A stretch of 64,000 bases of DNA from the NCBI RefSeq assembly GCF_008364765.1, contig NZ_VTUY01000001.1:63526-127525 (forward strand). The letters are read 5' to 3'. The notes beneath the pieces were generated by a model that worked only from the letters and a program-made list of their open reading frames with translations, was not told the DNA's origin and made no database searches. A program made the position numbers and the translations under genes. Source of the stretch: Bacillus sp. CH30_1T (lineage in GTDB: Bacteria; Bacillota; Bacilli; Bacillales; Bacillaceae_B). Shown here one piece after another: positions 18,215 to 26,921 of the stretch; position 1 is the first letter of the stretch; every line of letters starts with the position of its first letter.

Positions 18215-18889
18215 ATGTTCAATTTTATTTGGACGTTAATATTACTTTTTGGTCTAGTGATTCTGGCTATGCGTTGTATGGGTAAAACGGTGTTGGCTCA
18301 GTTGACGCCGCCTGACCTTGCTGCCATTGTGTTTATCGTCACGTTGTCCGTTAGACCGATCAAAGCAGATGGATTAGGACAGACTGTTATAGGGATTTTC
18401 CTTATAGTCCTCATGTATATCTTATTATCTAAGTTAAGCCTTTTTCGCTGGTTGAACAGACTATTCATCGGCAATCCGAGTGTGTTGATCAAACATGGAA
18501 AAATTTCAAAAAAGGAATTACGAAGAACACGCTTTTCTCTCGTAGAATTATTGTCGGCTATTCGATCAGCAGGATACCCGAACATACAGGATATCGACTA
18601 CGTGATTCTTGAACCTAATGGAGATCTTAGTATATTGCCTAACCAAGCTGTTGTTAATTTAACACCCAGCCACTTAAATATTGAAACAGATTATCAAGGA
18701 CTTCCTATTGCAGTGATTGTTGAGGGAAAAATCCAGCAAAAAAATTTAAATTTGATTCAGAAAGATGAAAAATGGCTTCAGGAAGAATTAACGAATAAAG
18801 GAATTCACAAAATCAATAACATTTTTTATGCCGCCGTCAGTGATAAAGATCATTCTTTAATCGTTGATACAGGAAATCAATCATCTTGA
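18215..18889 (+). CDS. DUF421 (YetF-like) membrane protein
   Basis: A 224-residue protein with three hydrophobic segments in the first ~90 residues, including MGKTVLAQLTPPDLAAIVFIVTLS, then the DUF421 cytosolic domain (RFSLVELLSAIRSAGYPNIQDIDYVILEPNGDLSIL; WLQEELTNKGIHKINNIFYAAVSD). It is a paralogue of the gene at the left edge of the window. GGTGGTGA sits at the right distance from the ATG at 18215; an ATG 17 codons earlier lacks a site. No neighbour suggests a pathway, and the function of the family is unknown. Confidence 0.85.
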   Translation: MFNFIWTLILLFGLVILAMRCMGKTVLAQLTPPDLAAIVFIVTLSVRPIKADGLGQTVIGIFLIVLMYILLSKLSLFRWLNRLFIGNPSVLIKHGKISKKELRRTRFSLVELLSAIRSAGYPNIQDIDYVILEPNGDLSILPNQAVVNLTPSHLNIETDYQGLPIAVIVEGKIQQKNLNLIQKDEKWLQEELTNKGIHKINNIFYAAVSDKDHSLIVDTGNQSS

Positions 18890-19630
18890 TGATTGTAATG
18901 ACAATGTTTTTTTATCCTTGTAATTAACTATAAATTCTCCATATTCAATAAACTAATGGAAATGCCCCCAAATTTTAGTTTATATGTTGCAGAAACTCAA
19001 TTTCATTTAATTTTCAGTACATTACCCTATTTCTTATCTCGGCATTTAAAAGTGTGGCTTCTTCAGAATGTTCCTTATATCTTTAATTTCTTCCCCAAAA
19101 GAATGGTGATGCCAAACCATCTAACAGTACCATACACACATCCCCGAATTAAAAAACATAAATACCAACCTTATATATTTTGAATAAAGAAAAGCTGGAA
19201 ATCCACTGTCTGATCGTCATCTATACTTCAGCAAATGGTTCCTTTTCTTCTTCGAAAAAGCAAATAATGTTATTTTGTGAAATAATATGCTTATTAACTT
19301 AATAGCTATTTTTGCTTGAAATTAGTATATAAGATTAAATGAAAAAAGATTTTTTGGAGGCTAAAAATGCAATACGAATAAGCTCAAAATCAGACCGCTC
19401 ATCCCAACCTTATTTTTTGTTATGGAATAATGCCATTTGGACGTAGCATGAGCGGCCGTGTATTTCCATGTAAAGGTATTCAATCCGCCTCTCATGTCCT
19501 GCTTTTTCCACGCCTCATTATAGGGGGTTTCTCCTACTTACCCGACGGAAAAGGACATTCAAAACCGTGTGTTAAGAGATAAAGAGGATTGAAGGATCTA
19601 TATTACAAAACGATCTCCACTCCAAAATTT
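18890..19630. other. Decayed intergenic region with one abandoned gene start
   Basis: About 740 bp without a supportable gene. At 19340-19368 a promoter-like TTGAAA...TAAGAT is followed by TTTTTTGGAGG and an ATG (19368), a textbook start, but the frame stops after four codons. Beyond the stop the same frame stays open for about 65 codons (...GRSMSGRVFPCKGIQ...LPDGKGHSKP) without a recognisable family. This looks like a gene killed by an early stop. Confidence 0.4.
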
Positions 19631-20152
19631 TTATTCATGTACGAGTGGTACAAAGTATGTCGTTTTTCTTGAGTGGATTAAACGTTCTTGATTAAACCAA
19701 GCGTCCGATTGTAAAGTTTTAAATTTAACAACCAAAGCTTCTTCTTTCTCCTTTGAAGCTACAATTGGTTGATCCAGTCCATATAAAGGATCAAGGGTGT
19801 ATAAACTACTTCTTCCTAAGTAACCCTTTTCTGTACCAATATAGTTTGCTATAACCGTGTAAGCTTGTGCTCCTATCGCAACTGCATCCCACGTAACCAT
19901 TGAACCTTTTGGATATTTATTAACTGAGATTTCTTTATTGATTTCCATCTCCCCTCCATATTGTCCATGCCACGCAGAGGGTATTGCTATGATATCAGCC
20001 CGTTTGACCGCTAACACACCTGATGCCTCTGGATATCGAGCATCTTCACCTAATAGAACACCGATTTTCCCTAATTCTTGAGTCTCAAAGACTGGTAACA
20101 AAGAGCCAGGTTTAGCCCATTTTCTATCGGATTTATTAAGATGTGTTTTTTG
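19631..20152 (-). pseudogene. C-terminal fragment of a nitrilase-superfamily hydrolase, cut by a repeat
   Basis: The minus-strand frame reads KTHLNKSDRKWAKPGSLLPV, then GKIGVLLGEDARYPEASGVLAVKRADIIAIPSAWHG, ending in ...TTYFVPLVHE. This is the second half of a carbon-nitrogen hydrolase fold. The position normally held by the catalytic Cys (xICYDxRFPE) reads LLGEDARYPE here, and the first ~100 residues with the catalytic Glu are missing. The fragment begins exactly where the repeat at 20153-20449 ends, so the repeat, or a rearrangement at it, removed the 5' part. The open frame runs on into the repeat, but those residues are not native. Confidence 0.65.
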
Positions 20153-20449
20153 ACTAAAAAACCACGATAAATAGACGAACAATAGAAGTGTAGGTTCTTC
20201 ATACCGCTAATGATTTCCGTGCAAGACTACGCTTTCCGCGGGTAGCCCGTGAGCCTCCTCGGCAAGCCTGCGGGGTCTCACATAAGCTACTTTCCCGCAG
20301 GAGTCTTCGTCTTGCACTCCAATCACCCGCTGGAAACAGCTAAAATCAAATGAGTCGAAAATAAATAATAAACCCGAACAAATCTGCACACTAAGAGGCA
20401 GGTTTGTTCGGGTTTGACTTAGGCTAAAAAACTTTTGTCCCATCCTCTT
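20153..20449 (-). repeat. ~300-bp structured repeat, copy A (one end lost)
   Basis: About 90% identical to the complement of 28206-28519. It contains an 18-bp hairpin (AAACCCGAACAAA...CTGC and complement) and a GC-rich segment able to fold on itself (CTCCTGCGGG...CCCGCAGG; GTGCAAGAC...GTCTTGCAC). The right end keeps a mutated terminal repeat (TTTTGTCCCATCCTCTT). The left end is truncated at the nitrilase junction. Confidence 0.8.
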
Positions 20450-20467
20450 TTAATCAATTAATTATTC

Positions 20468-20497
20468 TTGTTACTCATAAATAAGAACCATTACTAT
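20468..20497 (+). promoter_or_regulatory. Probable promoter of the zinc-binding lipoprotein gene
   Basis: TTGTTA, 18 bases, TACTAT, located directly before the Zur box. Bound Zur would overlap the start region. The boxes are only moderately close to the consensus. Confidence 0.45.
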
Positions 20498-20504
20498 TTA
20501 CAAA

Positions 20505-20519
20505 TCGTAATAGTTACGA
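20505..20519. promoter_or_regulatory. Zur box
   Basis: TCGTAATAGTTACGA matches the Bacillus Zur consensus TCGTAATnATTACGA at all but one defined base. It lies 35 bp before the start of the zinc-binding lipoprotein gene, so zinc-replete Zur should repress that gene. Confidence 0.85.
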
Positions 20520-20553
20520 TATATTATTTAAAGAAATAAAGAGGAGGATACAA

Positions 20554-22098
20554 ATGAGGAAAAAATGGTTGGCTTTATTTAGTTTATTAATAGTCCTCTC
20601 CCTTGCTGCATGCGGAGAAGGAAATGAGAAGAACAGTGCGGAACAGGCATCGTCTTCAACTGATGCGGTGAAAATTTTCACTACGGTATATCCCTTGCAG
20701 TTTTTTGCAGAACGGATTGCAGGTGAAGAAGCTGAAATTGAATCACTTTTACCTCCTGGATCGGACTCGCATACATATGAGCCCACTTCTAAGGACGTAA
20801 TGGCAATTGCTGAAGCAGATGCCTTTATTATGAATGGCGCGGGACTGGAGGCGTATGCTGAAAAAATCGTTGAGGCTGTAGAGGCTGAAGATGTGACAGT
20901 TGTTGAAGCAGCTGAAGGGATTGAGCTTAATGAAGGAGCCCATGACCACGATCATGGAGAGGATCATGACCACGGAGATCATGATCCTCACGTATGGCTG
21001 GATCCAATCCGCTCCATTGAATTAGCAGAGAACATTAAGAATGTATTAGTAGAATTGAAGCCTGAAGAAGAGGCACTATTTAATGAAAACTTTGAAACAC
21101 TCAAGGCTGACCTTGAAGCTCTTGATCAGGAGTTTGCCACTGAACTGGAAGCAACATCAGGCAATCACTTTATCGTCTCTCATGCCGCATATGGCTATTG
21201 GGAAGAAGCTTATGGTGTACATCAGATTGCTGTTTCCGGATTGAGCCCGACACAGGAACCGTCTCAGAAAGAACTCCAGACAATTGTAGAGACAGCTAAA
21301 GAATACGGATTAAAGCATGTCTTTTTTGAACAGAACATTACGACGAAAATAGCTGGAGTCGTAAGGGATGAAATAGGTGCAGAAACACTCAGACTTCATA
21401 ACCTGTCTGTACTGACAGATGAAGATATTGAAAATGATGAAGACTATTTTACACTGATGAGACATAACCTGACACAGTTGCATACAGCATTGGAACAAGC
21501 ACCTGCTATAGAACCGGAAGATCACGACCATGACCACAGCCATGAATTAGATGAAGAAGCAAAGAAGATTTATGATGGTTACTTTGAAGATGATCAAGTT
21601 AAAGATCGTGAGTTATCTGACTGGGAAGGTGACTGGCAGTCAGTTTACCCTTATTTACTGGATGGTACCCTCGATGAAGTATTTGCTCACAAAGCAGAAG
21701 ACGGAGATAAGACTGCCGAAGAGTATAAAGAATACTATACAATAGGATACAAAACTGGCGTCGAGCGTATCATGATTGATGAGGATACGTTCACCTTCTA
21801 TGAAGATGGAAAAAAATCGTCTGGAAGCTATACCTATGACGGGTATGAAATTCTAAACTATGAAGCGGGAAATCGTGGAGTACGCTATATCTTCAAGCTT
21901 GCTGACGAGCAGGAAGGAAAGATGCCAAACTATATCCAGTTTAGTGATCACAGCATTGCCCCAACTGATTCACATCACTATCACTTGTATTGGGGAGATG
22001 ACCGGGAAGCGTTGCTGGAGGAAGTCGTTAACTGGCCAACCTATTACCCTTCTGACTTGAGCGGCGAGGAAATCGCTCATGAAATGATGATGCATTGA
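20554..22098 (+). CDS. adcA: Zinc ABC transporter substrate-binding lipoprotein with ZinT domain (AdcA/ZnuA type)
   Basis: A 514-residue lipoprotein that captures Zn(II) outside the cell. The lipobox is LSLAACG. Residues ~40-320 form a cluster A-1 metal-binding protein: DSHTYEPTSKDV, the flexible His loop HDHDHGEDHDHGDHDPHVWLDP, HFIVSHAAYGYWEEAYG and FFEQNITTK. A second His-rich linker (EDHDHDHSHE) leads to a ZinT domain (~340-514; SDWEGDWQSVYPYLLDGTLDEVF, MPNYIQFSDHSIAP, SHHYHLYWG). This two-domain architecture is that of AdcA. The gene is under a Zur box. No permease or ATPase genes follow, so the membrane partners must be encoded elsewhere. Confidence 0.93.
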   Translation: MRKKWLALFSLLIVLSLAACGEGNEKNSAEQASSSTDAVKIFTTVYPLQFFAERIAGEEAEIESLLPPGSDSHTYEPTSKDVMAIAEADAFIMNGAGLEAYAEKIVEAVEAEDVTVVEAAEGIELNEGAHDHDHGEDHDHGDHDPHVWLDPIRSIELAENIKNVLVELKPEEEALFNENFETLKADLEALDQEFATELEATSGNHFIVSHAAYGYWEEAYGVHQIAVSGLSPTQEPSQKELQTIVETAKEYGLKHVFFEQNITTKIAGVVRDEIGAETLRLHNLSVLTDEDIENDEDYFTLMRHNLTQLHTALEQAPAIEPEDHDHDHSHELDEEAKKIYDGYFEDDQVKDRELSDWEGDWQSVYPYLLDGTLDEVFAHKAEDGDKTAEEYKEYYTIGYKTGVERIMIDEDTFTFYEDGKKSSGSYTYDGYEILNYEAGNRGVRYIFKLADEQEGKMPNYIQFSDHSIAPTDSHHYHLYWGDDREALLEEVVNWPTYYPSDLSGEEIAHEMMMH

Positions 22099-22128
22099 TT
22101 ACCCCTTCTTGAGATAAGTACAACAATA

Positions 22129-22163
22129 ATATCCGGTGACCCCTTCTTTGGGGAACCGGATAT
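22129..22163 (+). terminator. Terminator of adcA
   Basis: Stem ATATCCGGT-(ga)-CCCC / GGGG-(a)-ACCGGATAT, loop TTCTTT, then TTATATATAT. Confidence 0.85.
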
Positions 22164-22216
22164 TTATATATATATATAGAAGTCATTTTTACACATTCAA
22201 AATATTGTATACATTC

Positions 22217-23458
22217 TTATGGATTCCCTGGAAAAAAAATCCGAAACGTCGTCCCCACACCCCGTTCACTCTCCACCTGTATTTCACCCTTCATCCGTTT
22301 GACAATTTGATAGCAGACGGTCAAGCCAAGTCCCGTCCCTTTTTCCTTGGTCGAATAATAGGGTCTGCCCAATACTTTGAGTTGTTCCGGAGGCATGCCG
22401 GCTCCATTATCTTGGATGACAATCATCATTCTGCCGTCTTTATGTACATTGGCTGCCGCCGTGATTTCTCCATTTTCTTTTACTGCCTCGATCGCATTTT
22501 TAAGAAGATTGAGCAATACTTGCTTCACCTCAATCTTTATCCCTTTGATCATCAGATCATTTTCAATATTTCGAATGATTTGAATGCTGTTCATCACGGC
22601 ATAAGTAGACATCACGTCAACGGATTCATTCACGGTGTCGGTCAAACTGAACACCTCGTATTCCTCCGTTTGCGGCTTGGCAAGGGAAAGGTATTGATTG
22701 ATGACGTCTTGTGCGTGATCTAATTCCTGTATGGAAATGTCGATAAAACCCTTTTGTTTATTAGTTAACGTTTCTCTTTGCAGGAGCTGCATGAACCCTC
22801 TTACGGTCGTCATGGGATTTCGGATTTCATGGGCAACGGAAGCCGCCAATTGGCTGACTATATTTAACTTTTCAGCTTTCATGAGCTCTTTTTTGATCCT
22901 GTTTTGTTCCAGTCGGTTTTCAATCAGATAAATGGTCAGGATCAGCGTGATCCATATGATCAGGGTAGAGCTTGCTACAAGCGGGAGCTGCTCTATTTCA
23001 TTGTTCTGGATTAAAAAAATGGATCTTGTAACCGGGATGAACAAATAAAAAACAGAAATCAGGAGCATCTTGTTCTTCCAAGTCAACCTTTTATACCATT
23101 TCGATAAAGGGATCAGTAACACACCATAGATCGCATAATTCACGATCAAAAAGGTCATTACATGGTTGGTAAATAAACCAATCAACAGCATGGAGGTGAA
23201 CGTACTGAACCCCATTCTCTTACCACCATAGATAAAGGCAAGGATGACGGGAATCACTTTGAAATCGTACACATATCCGCTTGAGTAAACAACGGGGAAG
23301 ATCATAGTAAACACTAAAATAGCGAGATTCATGAGAAAGAACTTAAGGGTAAACCCTTTTGTTCCGCTGTCCGATTCACTCGTAACCATTTGAAAAAGAA
23401 GAATCGTAAAGAGAATAAATACCACATGCAAAATTAATTGATGGACAGTCTCTAACAT
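22217..23458 (-). CDS. kinB: KinB-like membrane histidine kinase
   Basis: A 413-residue sensor kinase. Six or so hydrophobic helices occupy ~7-180 with almost no extracellular sensor domain. HisKA follows: SQLAASVAHEIRNPMTTVRGFMQLL (phosphoacceptor H210). The ATPase domain has VLLNLLKNAIEA (N box), QDNGAGM (G1) and GTGLGL (G2). The arrangement and the LAASVAHE..NP..VRGF.QLL core resemble sporulation kinase KinB of B. subtilis, which feeds phosphate to Spo0F. No response regulator is adjacent, as expected for an orphan phosphorelay kinase. Other 5TM kinases of this subfamily exist, so the exact orthologue is uncertain. GGAGA precedes the ATG. Confidence 0.75.
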   Translation of the reverse strand: MLETVHQLILHVVFILFTILLFQMVTSESDSGTKGFTLKFFLMNLAILVFTMIFPVVYSSGYVYDFKVIPVILAFIYGGKRMGFSTFTSMLLIGLFTNHVMTFLIVNYAIYGVLLIPLSKWYKRLTWKNKMLLISVFYLFIPVTRSIFLIQNNEIEQLPLVASSTLIIWITLILTIYLIENRLEQNRIKKELMKAEKLNIVSQLAASVAHEIRNPMTTVRGFMQLLQRETLTNKQKGFIDISIQELDHAQDVINQYLSLAKPQTEEYEVFSLTDTVNESVDVMSTYAVMNSIQIIRNIENDLMIKGIKIEVKQVLLNLLKNAIEAVKENGEITAAANVHKDGRMMIVIQDNGAGMPPEQLKVLGRPYYSTKEKGTGLGLTVCYQIVKRMKGEIQVESERGVGTTFRIFFPGNP

Positions 23459-23587
23459 ACAAGGTCTCCTTTAAGAAAAAAGCGTCTACTCTAATTCTTC
23501 GACATCCTTATCGGAAATCCTTTCCAATTAGCACGAACATTCGACAAAAATTAGGACCTTTAGGTGAGGGAATTCCTTGCACCTCAC

Positions 23588-23860
23588 CGATAAGCGCTTA
23601 TTCCTAATATGTCAGAAAAAAACGTCCCATGGCAACCCAAGGGCTGTTTTCTATACATTTTTTGATCTAAATAGCATTTTTCAAACGTTCAATCCAATCA
23701 TCCATACCTTTGGAAAGGGGTATGACCTAGATTCATGCGGGAATTAATTTTATCGTGCGGGTTATGGAATAATCATGCGGTTACCGGAATAATCGTGCGG
23801 CCTTCAGATTAATCATGCGAGAAAACCGATAATCATGCCGCCGTGTCGAATTTTCTTTAT
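23588..23860 (+). repeat. Long noncoding direct repeat, copy 1
   Basis: About 80-85% identical by eye to 25351-25615, in the same orientation. Both contain CGTCCCATG, TTTTTGATCTAAATAGCATT, the 20-bp-period array and GTGTCGAATTTTCTTT. The pair brackets the EamA-type gene. Confidence 0.75.
23731..23840. repeat. Six-unit array with exact 20-bp period, copy 1
   Basis: Units of the form AATCATGCGG or AATCGTGCGG start at 23731, 23751, 23771, 23791, 23811 and 23831. The ten bases between units vary. Six units in perfect 20-bp register (about two helical turns) place every motif on one face of the DNA. No reading frame explains the period. Confidence 0.8.
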
Positions 23861-23880
23861 TTATTAGTCCTAAAAATGCA

Positions 23881-23928
23881 CCTGACTCCCCGTACGCTAA
23901 AACTTTCCCGTGCTGAGAGTCAGGCACC
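23881..23928. repeat. Palindromic intergenic repeat (CCTGAC...GTCAGG type)
   Basis: CCTGACTCCCCGTACG and CGTGCTGAGAGTCAGG pair around AAAACTTTCC. A member of the dispersed hairpin family also found at 25281, 36150, 51627 and 59281. Confidence 0.7.
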
Positions 23929-24102
23929 GATATTCTTTTCTGAATACATGTATCTATCTGCCTCTAATTGGGGCATTTTTTATGCTTGACCCCTGCGCAA
24001 AAAAGAACGCTGCCTTGAAGACAACGTCCTCCCCAATTCCTTATTTGCATCTCCGAAAAATCCAGAGCAAGCAAAAGAACCAACCGCATGCCCTCGTTTA
24101 CT

Positions 24103-25019
24103 TCATCGTGTACCGCCTTCAGCGACTCTTTTATTCATCCCAAGTCTAGTAATGTATTGAAAGAAGTTGAGTGCTACTGCAGCCCCTAAACATCCTAATA
24201 AACACCCAAATACCAGGTAAATAGAAGGTTCCGATTCCCCAATAAGCACTGAAGCAACCCCACCTACTGCTGGGAACAATGCCACCATGTAGCTACTTAA
24301 AGCTGCTCCAATTTGCTTGACTAAATTCAGATAAAACATCCAGGCCGCAAATGAAGCGACCACTGTAAGATATAGAAGAGCTCCTATATATGAAGGGTAG
24401 TAGGTAAATAAAATTCCTGTCCTTGAAATATCGAAATAATAAGTAATAGCACGGCTGCTACTGCTCCACCCAAACTGTTTGAATAGACTGGATTTAAGTT
24501 ATGTTTCGCATTACGTGCTGAACTTGCATCACCAATGGAGGTTAACATCGTTCCCAGTAGTGCGATACAGATTCCTTTTATGTAATTAATCGCAAAGTCA
24601 TGAGCCAGGATAGGATAGACCATGACCACAACACCAATTAATCCGATAATCCCACCAATCAAGATCCGTGGTTCCAGCTTTTCTTTCAAGAATATCTTTA
24701 ATGAGATTGGTGTCAGGACCGTTTTAAGTGAAAAAATCAAGGTAACTAATGCTGCATTACTCCAAATGGTTCCATAATACAAAAACAAATAACTTAATGC
24801 AAAATTACAGATTCCAAACGTGATGATTGGAAAAAGATCTTTCCTTTTAGGAAATCCTTTTGGTCGTGTGAAAATAGCTAAAATAATGAAAAGAAATGCA
24901 GCTCCGAACAATCTGTATGTCAATGAAACCTCCAGACTAACAGGAGTACCCTGGATTTTCACTGCAATAAAATTTAACCCCCAAACCATCAAACAAAAGA
25001 TATACATAAAGGTTCTCAT
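24103..25019 (-). pseudogene. EamA/DMT-family transporter with one frameshift
   Basis: The first 211 codons (MRTFMYIFCLMVWGLNFIAVKIQG...) and the last ~100 (YYPSYIGALLYLTVVASFAAWMFYLNLVKQIG...) form a complete ten-helix drug/metabolite exporter in two frames. The break lies near 24410: one extra T in GAATTTTATTT would restore GQEFLFTYYPSYIG. The product would export metabolites such as amino acids. The start used is the ATG at 25019, which overlaps the stop of a 43-codon frame (TAATG). The gene is either inactivated recently or affected by a homopolymer sequencing error; its codons otherwise look intact. It lies between two copies of a long noncoding repeat. Confidence 0.8.
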
Positions 25020-25150
25020 TAACGACACCATCCTACAACCGGTTCATCGCGTAATCCTCCAGTTAAACAAGCTAAAGGATCCTTCTCATTTAATTTATTG
25101 CCAGTAACGAATTCCCGGTACTGCCCTCTTTCTAAGATTTCATTGTACAT
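25019..25150 (-). CDS. 43-residue frame translationally coupled to the EamA-type gene
   Basis: ATG at 25150 follows GGGGGAAG; the frame reads MYNEILERGQYREFVTGNKL...LACLTGGLRDEPVVGWCR and ends TAA, sharing its last A with the ATG of the transporter. Coupling of this kind points to real translation. It could be a leader peptide controlling the exporter or the end of a lost gene. I do not recognise the sequence. Confidence 0.5.
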   Translation of the reverse strand: MYNEILERGQYREFVTGNKLNEKDPLACLTGGLRDEPVVGWCR

Positions 25151-25280
25151 TGTCTAACTTCCCCCAATCAATACGGCTCAACTTAGATTAACTTCGTGAA
25201 CATAACCTTTGATATATGTAAAAAATTTGAAGTAACTAAACATTACCAGACATTTTTATCAACCACAATGCTAAAATACC

Positions 25281-25332
25281 GGTGCCTGACCCCCGGTACG
25301 CTAAAACTTTAACGTGCTGGGGGTCAGGCACC
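25281..25332. repeat. Palindromic intergenic repeat (GGTGCCTGACCCCC type)
   Basis: GGTGCCTGACCCCCGGTACG and its near complement CGTGCTGGGGGTCAGGCACC form a 19-20-bp stem with loop CTAAAACTTTAA. No coding role. Confidence 0.8.
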
Positions 25333-25350
25333 AATGTTGGACTAGGTTAC

Positions 25351-25615
25351 CGATGAGCGCTTTTTCCTATTACGTAAGAAATAAACGTCCCATGACAAGC
25401 CAAGGGACTTTTTCTATACAGTTTTTGATCTAAATAGCATTTTTCAAACATGCAATCCACACCCTGGAAAAGGAGTATTACCAAGAATCATGCGGGAATT
25501 AAAATAATCGTGCTAGTTTCGGAATAATCATGCGGCTCTCGGAATAATCGTGCGGCTTTCAGATTAATCATGCGAGAAATTCGATATTCATGCCGGCGTG
25601 TCGAATTTTCTTTTT
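25351..25615 (+). repeat. Long noncoding direct repeat, copy 2
   Basis: Partner of 23588-23860. Substitutions are scattered evenly, so the duplication is old. Confidence 0.75.
25486..25595. repeat. Six-unit array with exact 20-bp period, copy 2
   Basis: Units start at 25486, 25506, 25526, 25546, 25566 and 25586 with the same A/G alternation (ATCATG, ATCGTG) as copy 1. The period is kept exactly although other bases have diverged. Confidence 0.8.
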
Positions 25616-25667
25616 TTGTGAGTACCAAAAACTTACCTCTCCCCCGGTACGCTATTATTTATCAGGT

Positions 25668-25923
25668 AAGCGCGGGGACGACCTAATGTCTTCATCTGTA
25701 TATATTGAGAATTCCAATTGTCCTTTATAAGCTCACATTACGGCAGAAACCGCTCAAGCATGTTACGCTTTTCCCCTTTAGACGCTGCCAGACCCCCAGT
25801 ACAAAAAAACGGGCTCTTTTCTAAAAGAAAGCCCGTTTTCCTATTCTTAACTCAATTTAATTGGTGAATGTATATCATCAGAATCCGATATGCTCGATAG
25901 GAAACCAATGCCTTTCCAACAGT
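25668..25923. repeat. 256-bp direct duplication, copy 1, with remnant of a hypothetical gene
   Basis: Matches 26665-26921 (AAGCGCGGGGACG, GAGAATTCCAATTGTCCTTT, GCCAGACCCCCAGTAC, CTTTTCTAAAAGAAAGCCC). Its right end encodes a degenerate tail, GKALVSYRAYR, corresponding to GKELVSYRSYR of the gene at 26845-27192. The duplicated unit therefore once included that gene or its end. Confidence 0.75.
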
Positions 25924-25946
25924 AAAGGCTCAATTCGTCACTTACC

Positions 25947-26399
25947 TTATTTATTAACCAGTTGTTCCGCCAAACCGATTAGAAGTCCTTCGGTTCCACG
26001 AATGTAGCAAAGCCGATACGAGTCCTCGTACTGAACCACTTCACCAACGAGCAGAGCACCATGCTTAGTGAGTCTGGATACCATTTCGTCAATGTCTTCA
26101 ACGGTGAACATGGCGCGTAGATAACCGAGGGCATTTACAGGAGCAGTCCGGTGATCTGATATAGTAGGTGGGTTGAGAAAACGCGAAAGTTCAATTCGGC
26201 TGTGGCCATCCGGGGTAACCATCATAGCTATCTCTACGCACTGAGAACCCAATCCGGTTACGCGACCAGCCCATTCACCTTCGACAGTGGCTCGCCCTTC
26301 GAGGATCAAGCCAATCTCCTCGAAGAAAGAGATTGCGTCATCAAGGGATTCTACAACGATGCCGACATTGTCCATTCTTAGTAATTTGTTTTTTTCCAT
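25947..26399 (-). CDS. VOC-superfamily protein
   Basis: A 150-residue two-module VOC protein: LLRMDNVGIVVESLDDAISFFEEIGL at the start, then RIELSRFLNPP and a second module NALGYLRAMFTVEDIDEMVSRLTKHGALLVGEVVQYED...LCYIRGTEGLLIGLAEQL. A conserved Glu near the end (GTEGLLIGLAE) and Glu/His positions in the first module could bind metal. It is probably a glyoxalase-, dioxygenase- or resistance-type enzyme; the substrate is unknown. AGGAGG stands before the ATG. The gene is flanked by the two copies of the 256-bp duplication. Confidence 0.85.
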   Translation of the reverse strand: MEKNKLLRMDNVGIVVESLDDAISFFEEIGLILEGRATVEGEWAGRVTGLGSQCVEIAMMVTPDGHSRIELSRFLNPPTISDHRTAPVNALGYLRAMFTVEDIDEMVSRLTKHGALLVGEVVQYEDSYRLCYIRGTEGLLIGLAEQLVNK

Positions 26400-26664
26400 C
26401 GTTTAACCTCCTCATGTGTGAAAATTTATTATCTGATCATCTTCATAATTATTCTATTAAAAAGTTTCAAATTCCTTCCTAACAAAAAACACCTTGCCAC
26501 AGTTCATGATATCAATGAAAAGTCACAGTATAGGAAAATTCGGGTATTTGTTAACGAACAACACTTCGTAAACCCTCTACTATTGGAATATTCGCGAACC
26601 TTATTTCTTGATGCCGTCATGTTCAATTAGTTTCAAAAATTCGATACCGTAGTTGCTATTCGGG
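26400..26664. other. Intergenic region without a supported gene
   Basis: One short open frame on the plus strand has no ribosome binding site and no protein-like composition. No promoter or terminator stands out. Confidence 0.4.
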
Positions 26665-26921
26665 AAGCGCGGGGACGGACCTAGCGTTATCATCTGTAAG
26701 TATTGAGAATTCCAATTGTCCTTTGTAGGCTCTTATTTCGGCAGAAACCACTCAAGCACATAACGCTTTTCCCCTTTAAACGATGCCAGACCCCCAGTAC
26801 GAAAAAACAGGCTCTCTTCTAAAAGAAAGCCCATTTTCCTATTCTTAACTCAATTTCACTGGTGAATGTATATCACCAGAATCCCGATAGGATCGATAGG
26901 AAACCAATTCCTTTCCATTTA
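26665..26921. repeat. 256-bp direct duplication, copy 2
   Basis: Same orientation as copy 1, 997 bp further on. It contains the 3' end and terminator region (CTTCTAAAAGAAAGCCC) of the gene at 26845-27192. Confidence 0.75.

Noticed and set aside
18956..19183. 75-codon plus-strand frame
   Set aside because: No ribosome binding site and an unusual composition; nothing in it resembles a protein family.
20514..20786. Minus-strand frame across the start of adcA
   Set aside because: A shadow of a strongly supported gene whose Zur box and ribosome binding site point the other way.
22136..22723. Long plus-strand open frame opposite the KinB-like gene
   Set aside because: It lies antisense to clear kinase motifs, and has no ribosome binding site or protein-like composition.
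23731..23840. Regularly spaced repeats as a CRISPR array
   Set aside because: Units are only about 10 bp, spacers are 10 bp and partly similar between the two arrays, and no cas genes are near.
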